Assembly: GCF_000564855.1 (NCBI RefSeq)
Contig: NZ_AYXG01000016.1
Span: forward strand, 1 to 64,000
Source of the DNA: Actinokineospora spheciospongiae
Lineage (GTDB): Bacteria > Actinomycetota > Actinomycetes > Mycobacteriales > Pseudonocardiaceae
Reading direction: 5' to 3'
Length of the DNA: 64,000 nt
This document shows, one piece after another, positions 8,906 through 17,030 of this stretch. A program made the position numbers and the translations under genes. Numbering within the stretch: the first letter of the stretch is position 1; each line of letters opens with the position of its first letter. The notes under the pieces are model-generated. The model did not search any database, was not told where the DNA came from, and saw nothing but the letters and a program-made list of their open reading frames with translations.

Positions 8906-9000
8906 TCCCTCCGACGCCTCGGGTCCGGTCCGCTGTGAGCGGAATGAGCCGAGGGTGAAATCCACTGCGCACCACCCCCGATGCCCACCACGATGACCCG

Positions 9001-9530
9001 GTGAGCGAACCGGGGTCCAGCGGCGACGTCGTCGACTTCCACCACCGGTACCGGCGCGGGTACCCCCCGTCGCTGGTGGAGGCGGTGTGCGCGGAGTTCG
9101 ACCTGACCCACCGCGACAGCGCGGTGGACCTCGGCTGCGGAATCGGCCAACTGACCCGCCCGCTCACCCGGCGGCTCCGGGTCGTCCTGGGGGTCGACCC
9201 GGAGCCGGACATGGCGGTCGCCGTCAGGGCAACGACCACCGAGGACACCACGCCCACGGGCACCCCCGGTGGCTGTCCGAGGAGTTGTCCACAGGCTCAC
9301 CGCCGGAGGCCGCGGATTGTCGGTGGTCGTCGGTAAGCTTGAGTCGGAAATGGCGCGCGGGGGCGGACAACATCCTCTGGGCCCTCGGCTCCGATGCCGA
9401 CCTGCCGGTACTGGCCCAGGTGCTCGGCCCGGCCACGGTCGGCACACTGACCGTGACACACGCCCTGCACCGGATGGACCACGACCGCCTCTTCGCCGAG
9501 GCCCACACCCAGCTCCGCCCCGGCAGCGGC
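9001..9530 (+). pseudogene. decayed SAM-dependent methyltransferase
   Basis: A GTG-started frame begins like a class I methyltransferase. It has VVDFHHRYRRGYPPSLVEAV, then SAM motif I AVDLGCGIGQLTRPLT and VLGVDPEPDM, but stops after 111 codons. The missing middle is replaced by unrelated sequence (about 9220-9345). The later part of the fold then reappears in another frame: WALGSDADLPVLAQVLGPAT, then LTVTHALHRMDHDRLFAEA and TQLRPG. In intact relatives these are one continuous protein, so there is at least one frame change plus a replaced segment. The reading frame then runs into the GGC/GGT repeat at 9520-9665, and no sensible C terminus remains. No function is expected. Confidence 0.75.
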
Positions 9531-9668
9531 GGCGCGGCAGCGGCAGCGGCGGCGGCAGCGGCGGCGGCGGCGGCGGCGCGGCGGCGGCGGTGGTGGCGCG
9601 GCGGCGGCGGCGCGGCGGCGGCGGTGGTGGCGGTGGTGGCGCGGCGGTGGCGGTGGGCGGTGGGCGGT
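9518..9668. repeat. GGC/GGT-rich simple repeat
   Basis: About 150 bases made almost only of GGC, GCA, GGT and GCG triplets on the plus strand. It starts exactly where the methyltransferase remnant loses similarity and ends about 57 bases before the next gene. In frame it would read poly-Ala or poly-Gly. It looks like trinucleotide expansion in dead sequence; assembly error is an alternative. Confidence 0.8.
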
Positions 9669-9724
9669 TCACGGAGTGGGTGCCGGTTCCGGCGCTGTTC
9701 GCGCGGGCGGACTACCGTGGCCGG

Positions 9725-10672
9725 GTGACCACCGCACACCCCCCACTGCGCTTGCGCGTCTTCACCGAACCCCAGCAGGGCGCGGACTACGCGGACCTGC
9801 TCGCCGTGGCCCGCCGGGCCGAGGACGCCGGTTACGACGCGTTCTTCCGGTCCGACCACTACCTGCCGATGGGTGGCGCCGACGGCCTGCCCGGTCCCAC
9901 CGACGCGTGGATCACCTTGGCCGGGTTGGCGCGCGAGACGGGCAGCATCCGGCTGGGCACCCTGATGACGGCCATCACCTTCCGCCTGCCGGGTCCGCTG
10001 GCGATCTCGGTGGCCCAGGTCGACCGGATGTCCGGTGGACGCGTTGAATTCGGCGTCGGCAGTGGGTGGTACGGCGACGAGCACACCGCCTACGGCATTC
10101 CGTTCCCGGACCTGGGTGAGCGGTTCGAGCGCTACGCCGAGCAACTGGCCGTCATCACCGGGTTGTGGCGCACGCCGGACGGGGAGCGGTTCTCCTTCCG
10201 GGGCAAGCACTACGAGCTGACCGATTCGCCCGCCCTGCCCAAGCCGGCCCAGCGGCCCGGCCCGCCGGTGATCATCGGCGGCTTCGGGGCGCGCAGCACA
10301 CCACGGCTGGCCGCGAAGTACGCCGATGAGTTCAACCTGCCGTTCGCGGGGATCGACGCGTGCGTCGAGCAGTTCGCGCGGGTGGACGCCGCCTGCGCCG
10401 CCGTGGGGCGGGGGCCGTTGGAGCGTTCGGTGGCGCAGGTGGTCTGCGTGGGGCGCGACGAGGCGGAGTTCGTCCGGCGTGCGGCCGCGATCGGGCGGGA
10501 ACCCGGGGAGCTGCGGGAGAACGGGGTGGCGGGGACGGTCGGGGAGGTCGTGGACGAGATCGGCCGCTGGCGGGAGGCCACGGCGATCAGCAAGCTGTAC
10601 CTGCAGTTCTTGGACCTGTCCGACCTCGAGCATCTTGACCTGGTTGCCGCTGAGGTGGCGCCGCAACTCTGA
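9725..10672 (+). CDS. LLM class F420-dependent oxidoreductase
   Basis: A 315-residue luciferase-like (TIM-barrel) flavin/F420 oxidoreductase. Family features include the opening LRLRVFTEPQQGADYADLLAVARRAEDAGYDA, FFRSDHYLP, TRIRLG-like SIRLGTLMTAITFRLPGPLA, and DRMSGGRVEFGVGSGWYGDEHTAYG. The barrel closes with the PPVIIGGFGARSTPRLAAKYAD block typical of the TIGR03560-type F420 subgroup. These enzymes move hydride between F420H2 and small organic substrates; the substrate here is unknown. The frame is open far upstream through the GGC repeat, but the GTG at 9725 matches where homologous proteins begin. No clear ribosome site is visible. It appears to be a single-gene unit. Confidence 0.88.
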   Translation: MTTAHPPLRLRVFTEPQQGADYADLLAVARRAEDAGYDAFFRSDHYLPMGGADGLPGPTDAWITLAGLARETGSIRLGTLMTAITFRLPGPLAISVAQVDRMSGGRVEFGVGSGWYGDEHTAYGIPFPDLGERFERYAEQLAVITGLWRTPDGERFSFRGKHYELTDSPALPKPAQRPGPPVIIGGFGARSTPRLAAKYADEFNLPFAGIDACVEQFARVDAACAAVGRGPLERSVAQVVCVGRDEAEFVRRAAAIGREPGELRENGVAGTVGEVVDEIGRWREATAISKLYLQFLDLSDLEHLDLVAAEVAPQL

Positions 10673-10879
10673 GCAGGCTGGGCGCGGTTCACCAGGCGGT
10701 TCGGCGTGGCTCCGAGCGGGTCGGTTCGCCGGACTGGTCCGGCACGGACCTGCCCTGCCCAGGCGCCGCCGATCACCGGGGTTGGTGGGCGGTTTCGCCA
10801 CCGGGTGCGTGTTCGGAGCCCGGGATCTGCGTGGCGCCCGGGCGGGTGGCCGCTGCGCCGGTTCGCCTCGGAGCGGTGG

Positions 10880-11165
10880 GTGGGCAAGCCGGTTTCGGGT
10901 TGGTCGGTTGCGTTCGAGCGGTTGGCGAGCAGGCCGCCGGTTTCGGGTTGGTCGATGGCCACACCGGGTTGCGTTCGAGCGGTTGGCGAGCAGGCCGCCG
11001 GTTTCGGGGTTGGTCGACAGCCACACCGGGTTGCGTTCGAGCGGCGATGGGCGGGCCGCCGGTTTCGGGGTTAGCCGGTGGCTACACCGGGTTGCGTTCG
11101 GGCAGCGATGGGCGGGCCGCCGGTTTGAGGGGTTGGCCGGTGGCCGCACCGGCTTGCGGGTGGTG
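10880..11165. repeat. 61-bp tandem repeat array, four-plus units
   Basis: Units beginning GGCCGCCGGTTT start at 10932, 10993, 11054 and 11115, exactly 61 bp apart. A shorter, diverged copy precedes them from about 10880. Each contains a TTGCGTTCGAGCGG-like half and an ACACCGGGTTGCG half. Sixty-one is not a multiple of three and no protein is continuous through the array, so it is non-coding and minisatellite-like. Confidence 0.9.
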
Positions 11166-11225
11166 GGCGGGCATGTGGCCAGGTGGTCGGCCACTGCGCC
11201 GATGGTGTCCAGCGCGGCGGGCGGC

Positions 11226-11451
11226 CCACACGCTTCTACTCATCCTCACTCAATACCAAATCAGCGTTATGAAACTTCCGTGACAAAATTTGAAGATCTT
11301 TTAGTGACGGAGAATGTTCACCTTGTCACAGTCAGTGAGAACGACCTACTCTCACTTTCGGTAGCCCGGCGCGCGGGATTCACCGGTTCCACCTGTGTGT
11401 TCAACCCCTGCATCACTCGTCTGTTCACTCAGTGTCGAGGAGGACCTGCCA
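11226..11451 (+). promoter_or_regulatory. AT-rich island / leader before secreted DUF6801-type gene
   Basis: The stretch 11226-11345 is conspicuously AT-rich (for example AAAATTTGAAGATCTTTTAG) in otherwise very GC-rich DNA. It directly precedes the GTG at 11452, whose ribosome site is GAGGAGG. Promoter function is likely. AT-rich islands of this kind are also the preferred targets of Lsr2, whose gene is in this window. No -10/-35 pair stands out. Confidence 0.5.
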
Positions 11452-12054
11452 GTGACGACCACTTTGGCCAAGGCGAAGCGCGCGGTGACCGGCGGCGGCA
11501 TCGTCGCCGTGCTCACCGCTCTCGCCCTCACGCTTCTCGGGACCAGCAACGCCTTCGCCGTCGACAAGAGCCTCACCTTCTCCGGTTCGTTCCCGCTGAT
11601 CGGCACGCAGAGCGTGGCGACGGTGACCCACGTGAACGTGCCCGCGTCGGTCAAGCGCGGGACGACGGTGACGGTGCCGTTCAGCATCGACGTCAACGCG
11701 GGTCAGACGGCGGCCGACGGCCTGCGGCTGGTCGGTGCCACCCAGATCTCGGGCACCATCACGGCGTCGGTTTCGGTCAAGGCCAGCAACAACACCGTGT
11801 ACAACGTGCCGGTTTCCCTGCCCATCGGCGCGACCCCGGTCCCGGCGACGGGTCCGCTGACGTTCACGGCTTCCGGCTCGGTGGCCTTCGCCCTCCCGGC
11901 GAGCGCCGCCACGGGTCCGGCCACCGTGTCGGTCAACCCGAACGCGTCGTCGCACATCGTCACCAACAGCGCCCTGGGCACGTTCGACGTGGCCCTGACG
12001 CTGAGCCCGGCTTCCCAGAACACGACCCTGGGGACCAGCAACATCACCAGTTGA
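11452..12054 (+). CDS. secreted DUF6801-like protein lacking the usual cysteines
   Basis: This 200-residue exported protein has an N-terminal signal peptide (basic LAKAKRAVTGGG, a hydrophobic core, cleavage near SNAFA). The mature part is an all-beta, Thr/Val/Ala-rich domain: LTFSGSFPLIGTQSV, VTVPFSIDVNAGQTAADGLRLVGATQISGT, then PLTFTASGSVAF. It is a paralogue of the protein at 29024-29647, which aligns as VTFSCAYPLIGNRDV. The cysteine of that motif is glycine here and the C-terminal cysteine is also gone, so the family disulfide is lost. Function is unknown; a cell-surface or spore-surface role is a guess. The GTG start follows GAGGAGG by eight bases. Upstream in-frame starts would spoil the signal peptide. 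Confidence 0.75.
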   Translation: MTTTLAKAKRAVTGGGIVAVLTALALTLLGTSNAFAVDKSLTFSGSFPLIGTQSVATVTHVNVPASVKRGTTVTVPFSIDVNAGQTAADGLRLVGATQISGTITASVSVKASNNTVYNVPVSLPIGATPVPATGPLTFTASGSVAFALPASAATGPATVSVNPNASSHIVTNSALGTFDVALTLSPASQNTTLGTSNITS

Positions 12055-12060
12055 CGACAG

Positions 12061-12132
12061 CCCGGGTCGACGAGGACCCGGGACGGCAGTGATTCCGATG
12101 GGGACGGCGGGCGTGGGGACCACGCCCGCCGT
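12061..12132 (+). terminator. two hairpins between convergent genes
   Basis: CCCGGGTC/GACCCGGG (12061-12068 with 12075-12082) is followed by a perfect 12-bp stem, ACGGCGGGCGTG with 12121-12132, around a 5-base loop. They lie between the stop at 12054 and the convergent stop at 12152, so they probably serve both strands. Confidence 0.7.
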
Positions 12133-12151
12133 TTCCGTCGGAGGCAGGGGG

Positions 12152-14152
12152 CTACTGCGGGAGGCGGAACCTGATGGGGGGCCACGGGTTCTGCGCCCGG
12201 GCCGCCCGCACCCGGGCCAGGAACCGCGACACCTCCGGGTACTCGCCCTCGGCTTCCAGGTAGTACGCCTCGGCTTCGTCGAAGGCGCCGCGCTGTTCGG
12301 ACATCTGGCCCAGGTAGCCCACCGCCCGCAGCCTGCCCGCGTCGGCGGCGGAGAGGAAGAGGAGTTGGGCGCTGAAGGTGTCGGTCTTGCGGAGGCGGAC
12401 GCCCAGTTCCTCCACCGCGTCCGACCTGCCCAGCCGGTGGGCCAGTTCGCACCACTCGCCCAGGGCGACGCGGCCCTTGCGGTCGTTGGCGAAGTGGCCG
12501 TAGACCAGCAGGGCGTCCATCAGGCCGGTGTTGGCGGCGCGGCGCAGCCAGTGCTCGGCCTCGTCGTGGCGGCCGGGGCGGTTGAGGAGCATCCCGAGCA
12601 GGATCATCGCGTCCGAGCGGGGGCAGGAGAACTCCAGGAAGTCGCCCGCCACCACGCCGGGGCGGGCTGAGCCCGCGGGCACCTCCAGGGGCAGGCCGTC
12701 GGTCAGCGGCAGCAGTTCGACCTCCAGGCGGTTGCCCTCGATCACCTTGCGCAGCCACCGGTCGGCCTCGCCGCGTTCGCCGCGTTCGATGAGCCTGCGG
12801 CCCAGGGCGACCATGGTCTCGGCGTTGCCCGCGTGCGCGCCCCGGCGGGCCCACAGCTCCATCGAGTCGACGTCGCCGGTTTCGCGGTAGAGCTGCACCA
12901 GGTGCCCGGCGGCGTCGGCGTTGCCCGCCTCCACCGCGCGCACCAGCCACGGGATGGCCTCGGAGGCCCGGCGCGGCGGGGAGACGTCGGTGCCGCCGCG
13001 GAAGAGCATGGCGCCGACGAGGCTCCAGACCGCCGGGTCGGCCGAGGAGTCGGCCCAGCGGACGAGGATGCGGCGGCCGATGTCCTCCTGCTTGGCCCGG
13101 TGCGCGGCGAGTCCGACCAGGGGCAGGTCGGTTGGCGCCAGGTGGCGCAGCAGCACCTCCCACACCGATTCCGGCACCGGTGCCTCGGCCCCGTCGACGA
13201 GGTAGTCGAAGGCCTCGAAGGTGTCGTCGGGGCGGGTGAGCAGGCAGCCGCCGGTGCCGCGCACCGGTTGGGTGGCCCAGGCCAGCCCGGCGTCGAAGGC
13301 GGCCGGGCCGATGGGGGCGTTGTCGAGGTAGTGCCCGTACAGCTCGGCGAGGACCTTGCGGGAGACCGGGGTGGTGCACCCGGCCCGCTTGACGTCCACG
13401 GCCGCGGCGACGATCGCGGCGCCGGTGAGGGCGGTGACGTCGTCGGAGTCGAAGCCGCGGTGCCAGCGGGCGGCGGTGGAGCGGCCCGCGCACAGCCGTT
13501 CGGGCAGGGCGTCGTCCTCGCTGCGGTCGAGGGCGTCGGCGATGCGCGGGTCGGTGCGCAGGGTCTCGGCGCGGTCGAGTTCGGCGGCGGAGAAGGCGCG
13601 GCGCAGGGTGACGGTGGTGGCCGGGCCGAGGACGTCGGCGGCGCGGCGGGCCAGTTCGGCCTCGGCCTGCGAACCGGCGGCGGTGAGGGTGAGCCTGGCC
13701 CGGGAGCGCAGCGTGGCGAGCAGGAGCACGTCGGTGCGACCGGCGGGGACCAGGCGGGTCAGGAGGTCCTGGTCGAGGCCGCCGGGGACGAGGAAGCGCT
13801 CCAGATCGTCGAGCCAGACGACGGTGTCGGTGGGGGCCGGGTCGGTGGTGGCCCAGGCGCGCAGGTCGGCGGCGTCGCGGGGCTGGACGAGGGTGCGGTC
13901 GGGCAGGGTGCGGCGGGCGGCCTCGGCGGCGGTGCGGGTCTTGCCGGAGGCCGAGTCGCCCTCGACGACGACCAGGCCGCCGTCGACGAGCAGGGCGTCG
14001 AGTTCGGGGTCGACGTCGCGGGGCACGTACGGCGGTGGGCCCGCGGCGGCGCCGGGCGCGGGCGCGGCGGGGTGCGCCCCGAGCTGCTCGGGGCCGAGGT
14101 CGCGCACCCGCGGCCCCCGACCGCGCCTGCCGAGGCGCCTCAAGCCCCGCAT
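12152..14152 (-). CDS. P-loop ATPase with Sel1/TPR-like repeats
   Basis: This 666-residue cytoplasmic protein starts with a basic, Pro-rich segment. A P-loop NTPase domain follows: Walker A GDSASGKT near residue 85, and a Walker B-like VVWLDDLERFL about 55 residues later. A helical segment comes next, and the C-terminal half has repeated TPR/Sel1-like units (AIPWLVRAVEAGNADAAGHLVQLY, WARRGAHAGNAETMVALGRR, AEHWLRRAANTGLMDALLVYG). The architecture recalls STAND-type signalling ATPases. There is no effector domain, so the output is unknown. The ATG at 14152 is preferred because AGGAGG lies nine bases upstream; longer frames upstream are out of character. It is divergent from the RsbW-like gene at 14409, with about 256 bp between them. 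Confidence 0.7.
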   Translation of the reverse strand: MRGLRRLGRRGRGPRVRDLGPEQLGAHPAAPAPGAAAGPPPYVPRDVDPELDALLVDGGLVVVEGDSASGKTRTAAEAARRTLPDRTLVQPRDAADLRAWATTDPAPTDTVVWLDDLERFLVPGGLDQDLLTRLVPAGRTDVLLLATLRSRARLTLTAAGSQAEAELARRAADVLGPATTVTLRRAFSAAELDRAETLRTDPRIADALDRSEDDALPERLCAGRSTAARWHRGFDSDDVTALTGAAIVAAAVDVKRAGCTTPVSRKVLAELYGHYLDNAPIGPAAFDAGLAWATQPVRGTGGCLLTRPDDTFEAFDYLVDGAEAPVPESVWEVLLRHLAPTDLPLVGLAAHRAKQEDIGRRILVRWADSSADPAVWSLVGAMLFRGGTDVSPPRRASEAIPWLVRAVEAGNADAAGHLVQLYRETGDVDSMELWARRGAHAGNAETMVALGRRLIERGERGEADRWLRKVIEGNRLEVELLPLTDGLPLEVPAGSARPGVVAGDFLEFSCPRSDAMILLGMLLNRPGRHDEAEHWLRRAANTGLMDALLVYGHFANDRKGRVALGEWCELAHRLGRSDAVEELGVRLRKTDTFSAQLLFLSAADAGRLRAVGYLGQMSEQRGAFDEAEAYYLEAEGEYPEVSRFLARVRAARAQNPWPPIRFRLPQ

Positions 14153-14408
14153 CCCGCCCCTCCTCGTCGACTCGCCCACCACACCGTCACACCCGCTCCC
14201 GCCCTGTCCCATCGTGGGAGCAACGGGGCGGGGACACCACCCCCAGACGGGCGGGCGCGGGTGCTCGGGCTGAATCGTTATTCGACCGGGCGCGGCGCAC
14301 CGGTCCGGTCGCCGGATCGTACGCACCCCCGGTCGCCGGGGGTGGTCGGACCGCCGTCCGGCGGTACGGTGATCGGGAACCACGGCGGACCGGGGAAGGG
14401 ACTTGGCG

Positions 14409-14885
14409 ATGATCGACGCGCACACCCCGGATGCGGAGCACCCGGGCACCGGGGGCGTGGCGGGTGCCGACCCGGCCGCGGGCGATCCGCGGGTGCTGGT
14501 GGTGACCGTGCCCGCGGACAGCACCCGGTTGCCCGCCCTGCGCAGGCGGCTGGGCCGGTGGTTGGACGGGCGCGGGGTGACCGGGCCGCTGCGCGACGAC
14601 GTGGTGCTCGCCGCGGACGAGGCCGTCGCCAACTCGGTGGAGCACGGCTACCGCGAGCGGCTCGGCGGTCTGGTCGGGGTGACGGTGACGGTGCTGGAGG
14701 AGTCGGTGACGCTGGTGGTCGTCGACCACGGCGCCTGGAAGCCGCCCGCGCCCGACCGGGAGGACGCGCGGGGCTGGGGGCTGAGGATGGTGGCGGCCCT
14801 GGCGGAGCGGCTCGACGTGGTGCACGCCAACGGGAGGACCACCGTCACAGCGCACTTCCGGCGGGACGCCGGGTGCAGGGGTTAG
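14409..14885 (+). CDS. RsbW/SpoIIAB-like anti-sigma factor kinase
   Basis: A 158-residue GHKL-type ATPase that would bind a sigma factor or phosphorylate an STAS-domain antagonist. After a Pro/Ala-rich leader of ~35 residues, the fold is recognisable. The N-box DVVLAADEAVANSVEHGYRE carries the Glu and Asn expected for Mg-ATP, the G1 box is VVDHGAW, and the G2-like box is DARGWGLRMVAALAERLDV. The ATG at 14409 sits eight bases after GGGAAGGGA; a TTG at 14403 is possible. The next gene encodes an STAS-domain protein, so the two probably form a kinase/antagonist pair, although no sigma factor gene of that partner-switch type lies beside them. Confidence 0.88.
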   Translation: MIDAHTPDAEHPGTGGVAGADPAAGDPRVLVVTVPADSTRLPALRRRLGRWLDGRGVTGPLRDDVVLAADEAVANSVEHGYRERLGGLVGVTVTVLEESVTLVVVDHGAWKPPAPDREDARGWGLRMVAALAERLDVVHANGRTTVTAHFRRDAGCRG

Positions 14886-14957
14886 GCTGGGGGCTCGGGA
14901 TCGGTTGAGCAACCAGCCGCCCGGTGGCGATATCCACCGCGCGATGGAGGGGCTCCC

Positions 14958-15311
14958 ATGCGTACCAACCTGCTCACCACCCGTGTCCTGCGGGTCGGCC
15001 ACGCCGAGCAGGACGTCGTCTTCCGCGCCACCGGTGAAGTGGACCTCAACACCGGTGCGGAGTTGGACGCCGAACTGGCCGAACTCGCCGCGCAACCGGG
15101 CGTGACCGGCGTGGTGTGCGACCTGACGGGGGTCGGGTTCTTCGGTTCGGTCGGGTTGACCGTGCTGCTCGCCGCGTGCGACCGCGGCCGGTTCGTGGTC
15201 GTCGCGGGCCCGGGCACGGCCGCCCACCGGACCCTGCAGGTGTCGGGGGTGCTGGAGGCGCTGCCCGTGGTCGACACGGTGGCGGACGGGTTGCTCGCCC
15301 TGGCGCGGTGA
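14958..15311 (+). CDS. STAS-domain anti-sigma factor antagonist
   Basis: A 117-residue SpoIIAA/RsbV-like protein. The core strand-loop LTGVGFFGSVGLTVLLAA contains the serine that RsbW kinases phosphorylate. The usual Asp before it (DSSG or DSTG) is Gly here. Other family marks are VVFRATGEVDLNTG near the start and the C-terminal ALPVVDTVADGLLAL. In the unphosphorylated state it would bind the neighbouring RsbW-like protein and free a sigma factor. It lies 72 bases after the kinase gene on the same strand, and GAGGGG precedes the ATG. Confidence 0.87.
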   Translation: MRTNLLTTRVLRVGHAEQDVVFRATGEVDLNTGAELDAELAELAAQPGVTGVVCDLTGVGFFGSVGLTVLLAACDRGRFVVVAGPGTAAHRTLQVSGVLEALPVVDTVADGLLALAR

Positions 15312-15353
15312 AGTCGGGGTTTGACCAGGGGGCGGGCCGGGAAGCCGGGGGTC

Positions 15354-15704
15354 ATGTTTCCCGCGGAGAACCTGCGTGACTGGGTCGGTTACGACATCGT
15401 CGACCCCGACGGCAAGACCATCGGCTCGCTGGAGGCGGTGTACGTCGACACCATCACCGACGAGCCGAGTTTCCTCACGGTGAAGGTGGGGTTCATCGGC
15501 AAGCACCGGTTGGCCTTCGCCCCGGCGGTGGGGGCGACGGTGGCGCCGAAGTTCATCCGGGTGCGCTTCCCCAAGGACCTGGTGAAGAACTCGCCGTCGA
15601 TCGACACCGACGGCGAGCTGCTGGCGGCCGACGAGCCCAGGCTGTTCGCGCACTTCGACCTGGACTACGGCTCCGGTGTGGAGCGCAGGCTCGCCCGCCG
15701 CTGA
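15354..15704 (+). CDS. PRC-barrel domain protein
   Basis: A 116-residue protein whose residues ~8-75 match the PRC-barrel beta domain: LRDWVGYDIVDPDGKTIGSL, then VYVDTITDEPSFLTVKVG and GKHRLAFAPAVGA. PRC-barrels occur in RNA-processing factors and as stand-alone stress-linked proteins in actinobacteria. The last part (ELLAADEPRLFAHFDLDYG) is also typical of the stand-alone form. It follows the STAS gene by 42 bases and may be the third gene of that unit. The ATG at 15354 is preferred to the frame opening further upstream. Confidence 0.85.
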   Translation: MFPAENLRDWVGYDIVDPDGKTIGSLEAVYVDTITDEPSFLTVKVGFIGKHRLAFAPAVGATVAPKFIRVRFPKDLVKNSPSIDTDGELLAADEPRLFAHFDLDYGSGVERRLARR

Positions 15705-15752
15705 CCGGTTTCCCGAGGCGGCCTCGCGGGAGAGCCGACCGGGGTCCGGCCT

Positions 15753-16262
15753 CTATGGACGCCCGCGCCCGGCCAGCACGCGCCGCAGGTACTCGTCGGT
15801 GGGCACGGAGCGGTTCTGCTCCAGTTCCACCTCGACCGGCGGCGGGTAGGGCTCCCAGCCGCTGATCAGCGCTCGGACCACGACGCCGTCGAGGCGCAGC
15901 GCGGCGCTGTCGCCGCGGGCGACCGGGACGTGGATGGGGCGCATGGTGGCCTGGTTCATGCCGATCACCAGGCCGTTGCCGAGCACCCAGCCGCGGGTCT
16001 CGCCCGGTGTGTTCTGCGCGCGGAAGCGGATGCGCACGCCGTCGGCGGTGTCGCGGACCTCCCCGCGCGGCAGCTTCTCCACCCGCTCCACGGGCAGGGG
16101 GATCGGCAGCAGGCCCGCGGTGAAGGCGGCTGCTGGGAAGTCTCGAACGGACTGTTCGATGCTGGACAGCGCCTCGGGTTCCACCAGGCGGCGGCGTTCG
16201 GCGTCGCGCGCCAGCCAGCGGGGCCAGCCCAGGGGGTCCAGCAGCGGGCTGCGGTCGGTCAC
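15753..16262 (-). CDS. conserved hypothetical protein, 169 aa
   Basis: A soluble-looking protein with an N-terminal DPLGWPRWLARDAERRRLV, a mixed beta-rich middle (RIRFRAQNTPGETRGWVLGNGLVIG) and an acidic C-terminal region. No signal peptide, helix-turn-helix or catalytic motif was recognised. Codon pattern and length look like a real gene. It is read away from the preceding PRC-barrel gene and lies 63 bases downstream of the TetR gene on the same strand, so the two may share a transcript. Confidence 0.6.
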   Translation of the reverse strand: MTDRSPLLDPLGWPRWLARDAERRRLVEPEALSSIEQSVRDFPAAAFTAGLLPIPLPVERVEKLPRGEVRDTADGVRIRFRAQNTPGETRGWVLGNGLVIGMNQATMRPIHVPVARGDSAALRLDGVVVRALISGWEPYPPPVEVELEQNRSVPTDEYLRRVLAGRGRP

Positions 16263-16325
16263 GGCGCGATCCTACGGTCGTCCGCGCGTTTCCCGGGCGA
16301 TCGAGGCCGAATCGCTACCGGCGGG

Positions 16326-16907
16326 TCACCCCGGGACGAGGACGCTCAGCGCGTCGGCCACCGCGGTCGGGGTGGTGCCCTCGGGGTCGATGAGCAGTTC
16401 GATGGCGAAGGCGTTGACCACGGCGAGCAGGGTGGTGGCGAAGGTGTCGGCGGGCAGCGGCAGCGGCATCCCCCGGCTGTCGAAGTAGGCGGTCGCCGCG
16501 GCGGCGACGGCGCGGCGCCTGCGGCGGCGCGGCTCGACCAGGGTGGCGCGCAGGCGTTCGTCCCTGGTGGCCTGGGCCACCAGTTCCAACTGGAGCTTGC
16601 GGTGCACCGGCAGTTCCCGCACCCAGTCGGCCACCAGGCGGCCGATGCCCGCGCGCAGCGCGCTCGGCGGGACGGCCGGGTCGAACACGGTGGTGCCGTC
16701 GACGGCCATCCGGTCCGATGTGGCGTCGACCACCGCGGCGAGCAGGTCGGCCTTGTCGGCGAAGTTGGAGTAGACCGCGCCCCTGGTGAACCCGGCGGTG
16801 GCGGCGACGTCCTGGATGCGCGTGGCCGCGATGCCCTTCTCGGCGAAGACCGCGGCCGCCGCCTCGACCACCCGGTGCCGGACCTCGGCGCGTGTGGGGC
16901 GTGCCAT
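16326..16907 (-). CDS. TetR family transcriptional regulator
   Basis: A 193-residue regulator with a classic N-terminal TetR helix-turn-helix (RHRVVEAAAAVFAEKGIAA, then IQDVAATAGFTRGAVYSNFADKADLL). The C-terminal helical ligand domain is Arg/Ala-rich and ends FAIELLIDPEG. Likely ligand and targets are unknown. It may control its own promoter in the ~120 bp shared with the divergent LuxR-type gene at 17031, and it may be cotranscribed with the hypothetical gene downstream. Confidence 0.92.
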   Translation of the reverse strand: MARPTRAEVRHRVVEAAAAVFAEKGIAATRIQDVAATAGFTRGAVYSNFADKADLLAAVVDATSDRMAVDGTTVFDPAVPPSALRAGIGRLVADWVRELPVHRKLQLELVAQATRDERLRATLVEPRRRRRRAVAAAATAYFDSRGMPLPLPADTFATTLLAVVNAFAIELLIDPEGTTPTAVADALSVLVPG

Positions 16908-17030
16908 GGCCGCGACCGTACCGGGTATGGGGCCGCGGCGAGGCCGGGTTGTTGACCCGCGGCGGGTTCCCGCCTACGGTGCCCGATACATCCGCGTATC
17001 CACTTTGCGTTCCGGGAGGTTACCGGCGGC

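Noticed and set aside
10880-11165. CRISPR array
   Set aside because: The repeats are directly adjacent with no unique spacers, the unit is 61 bp and no cas genes are near, so it is an ordinary tandem repeat.
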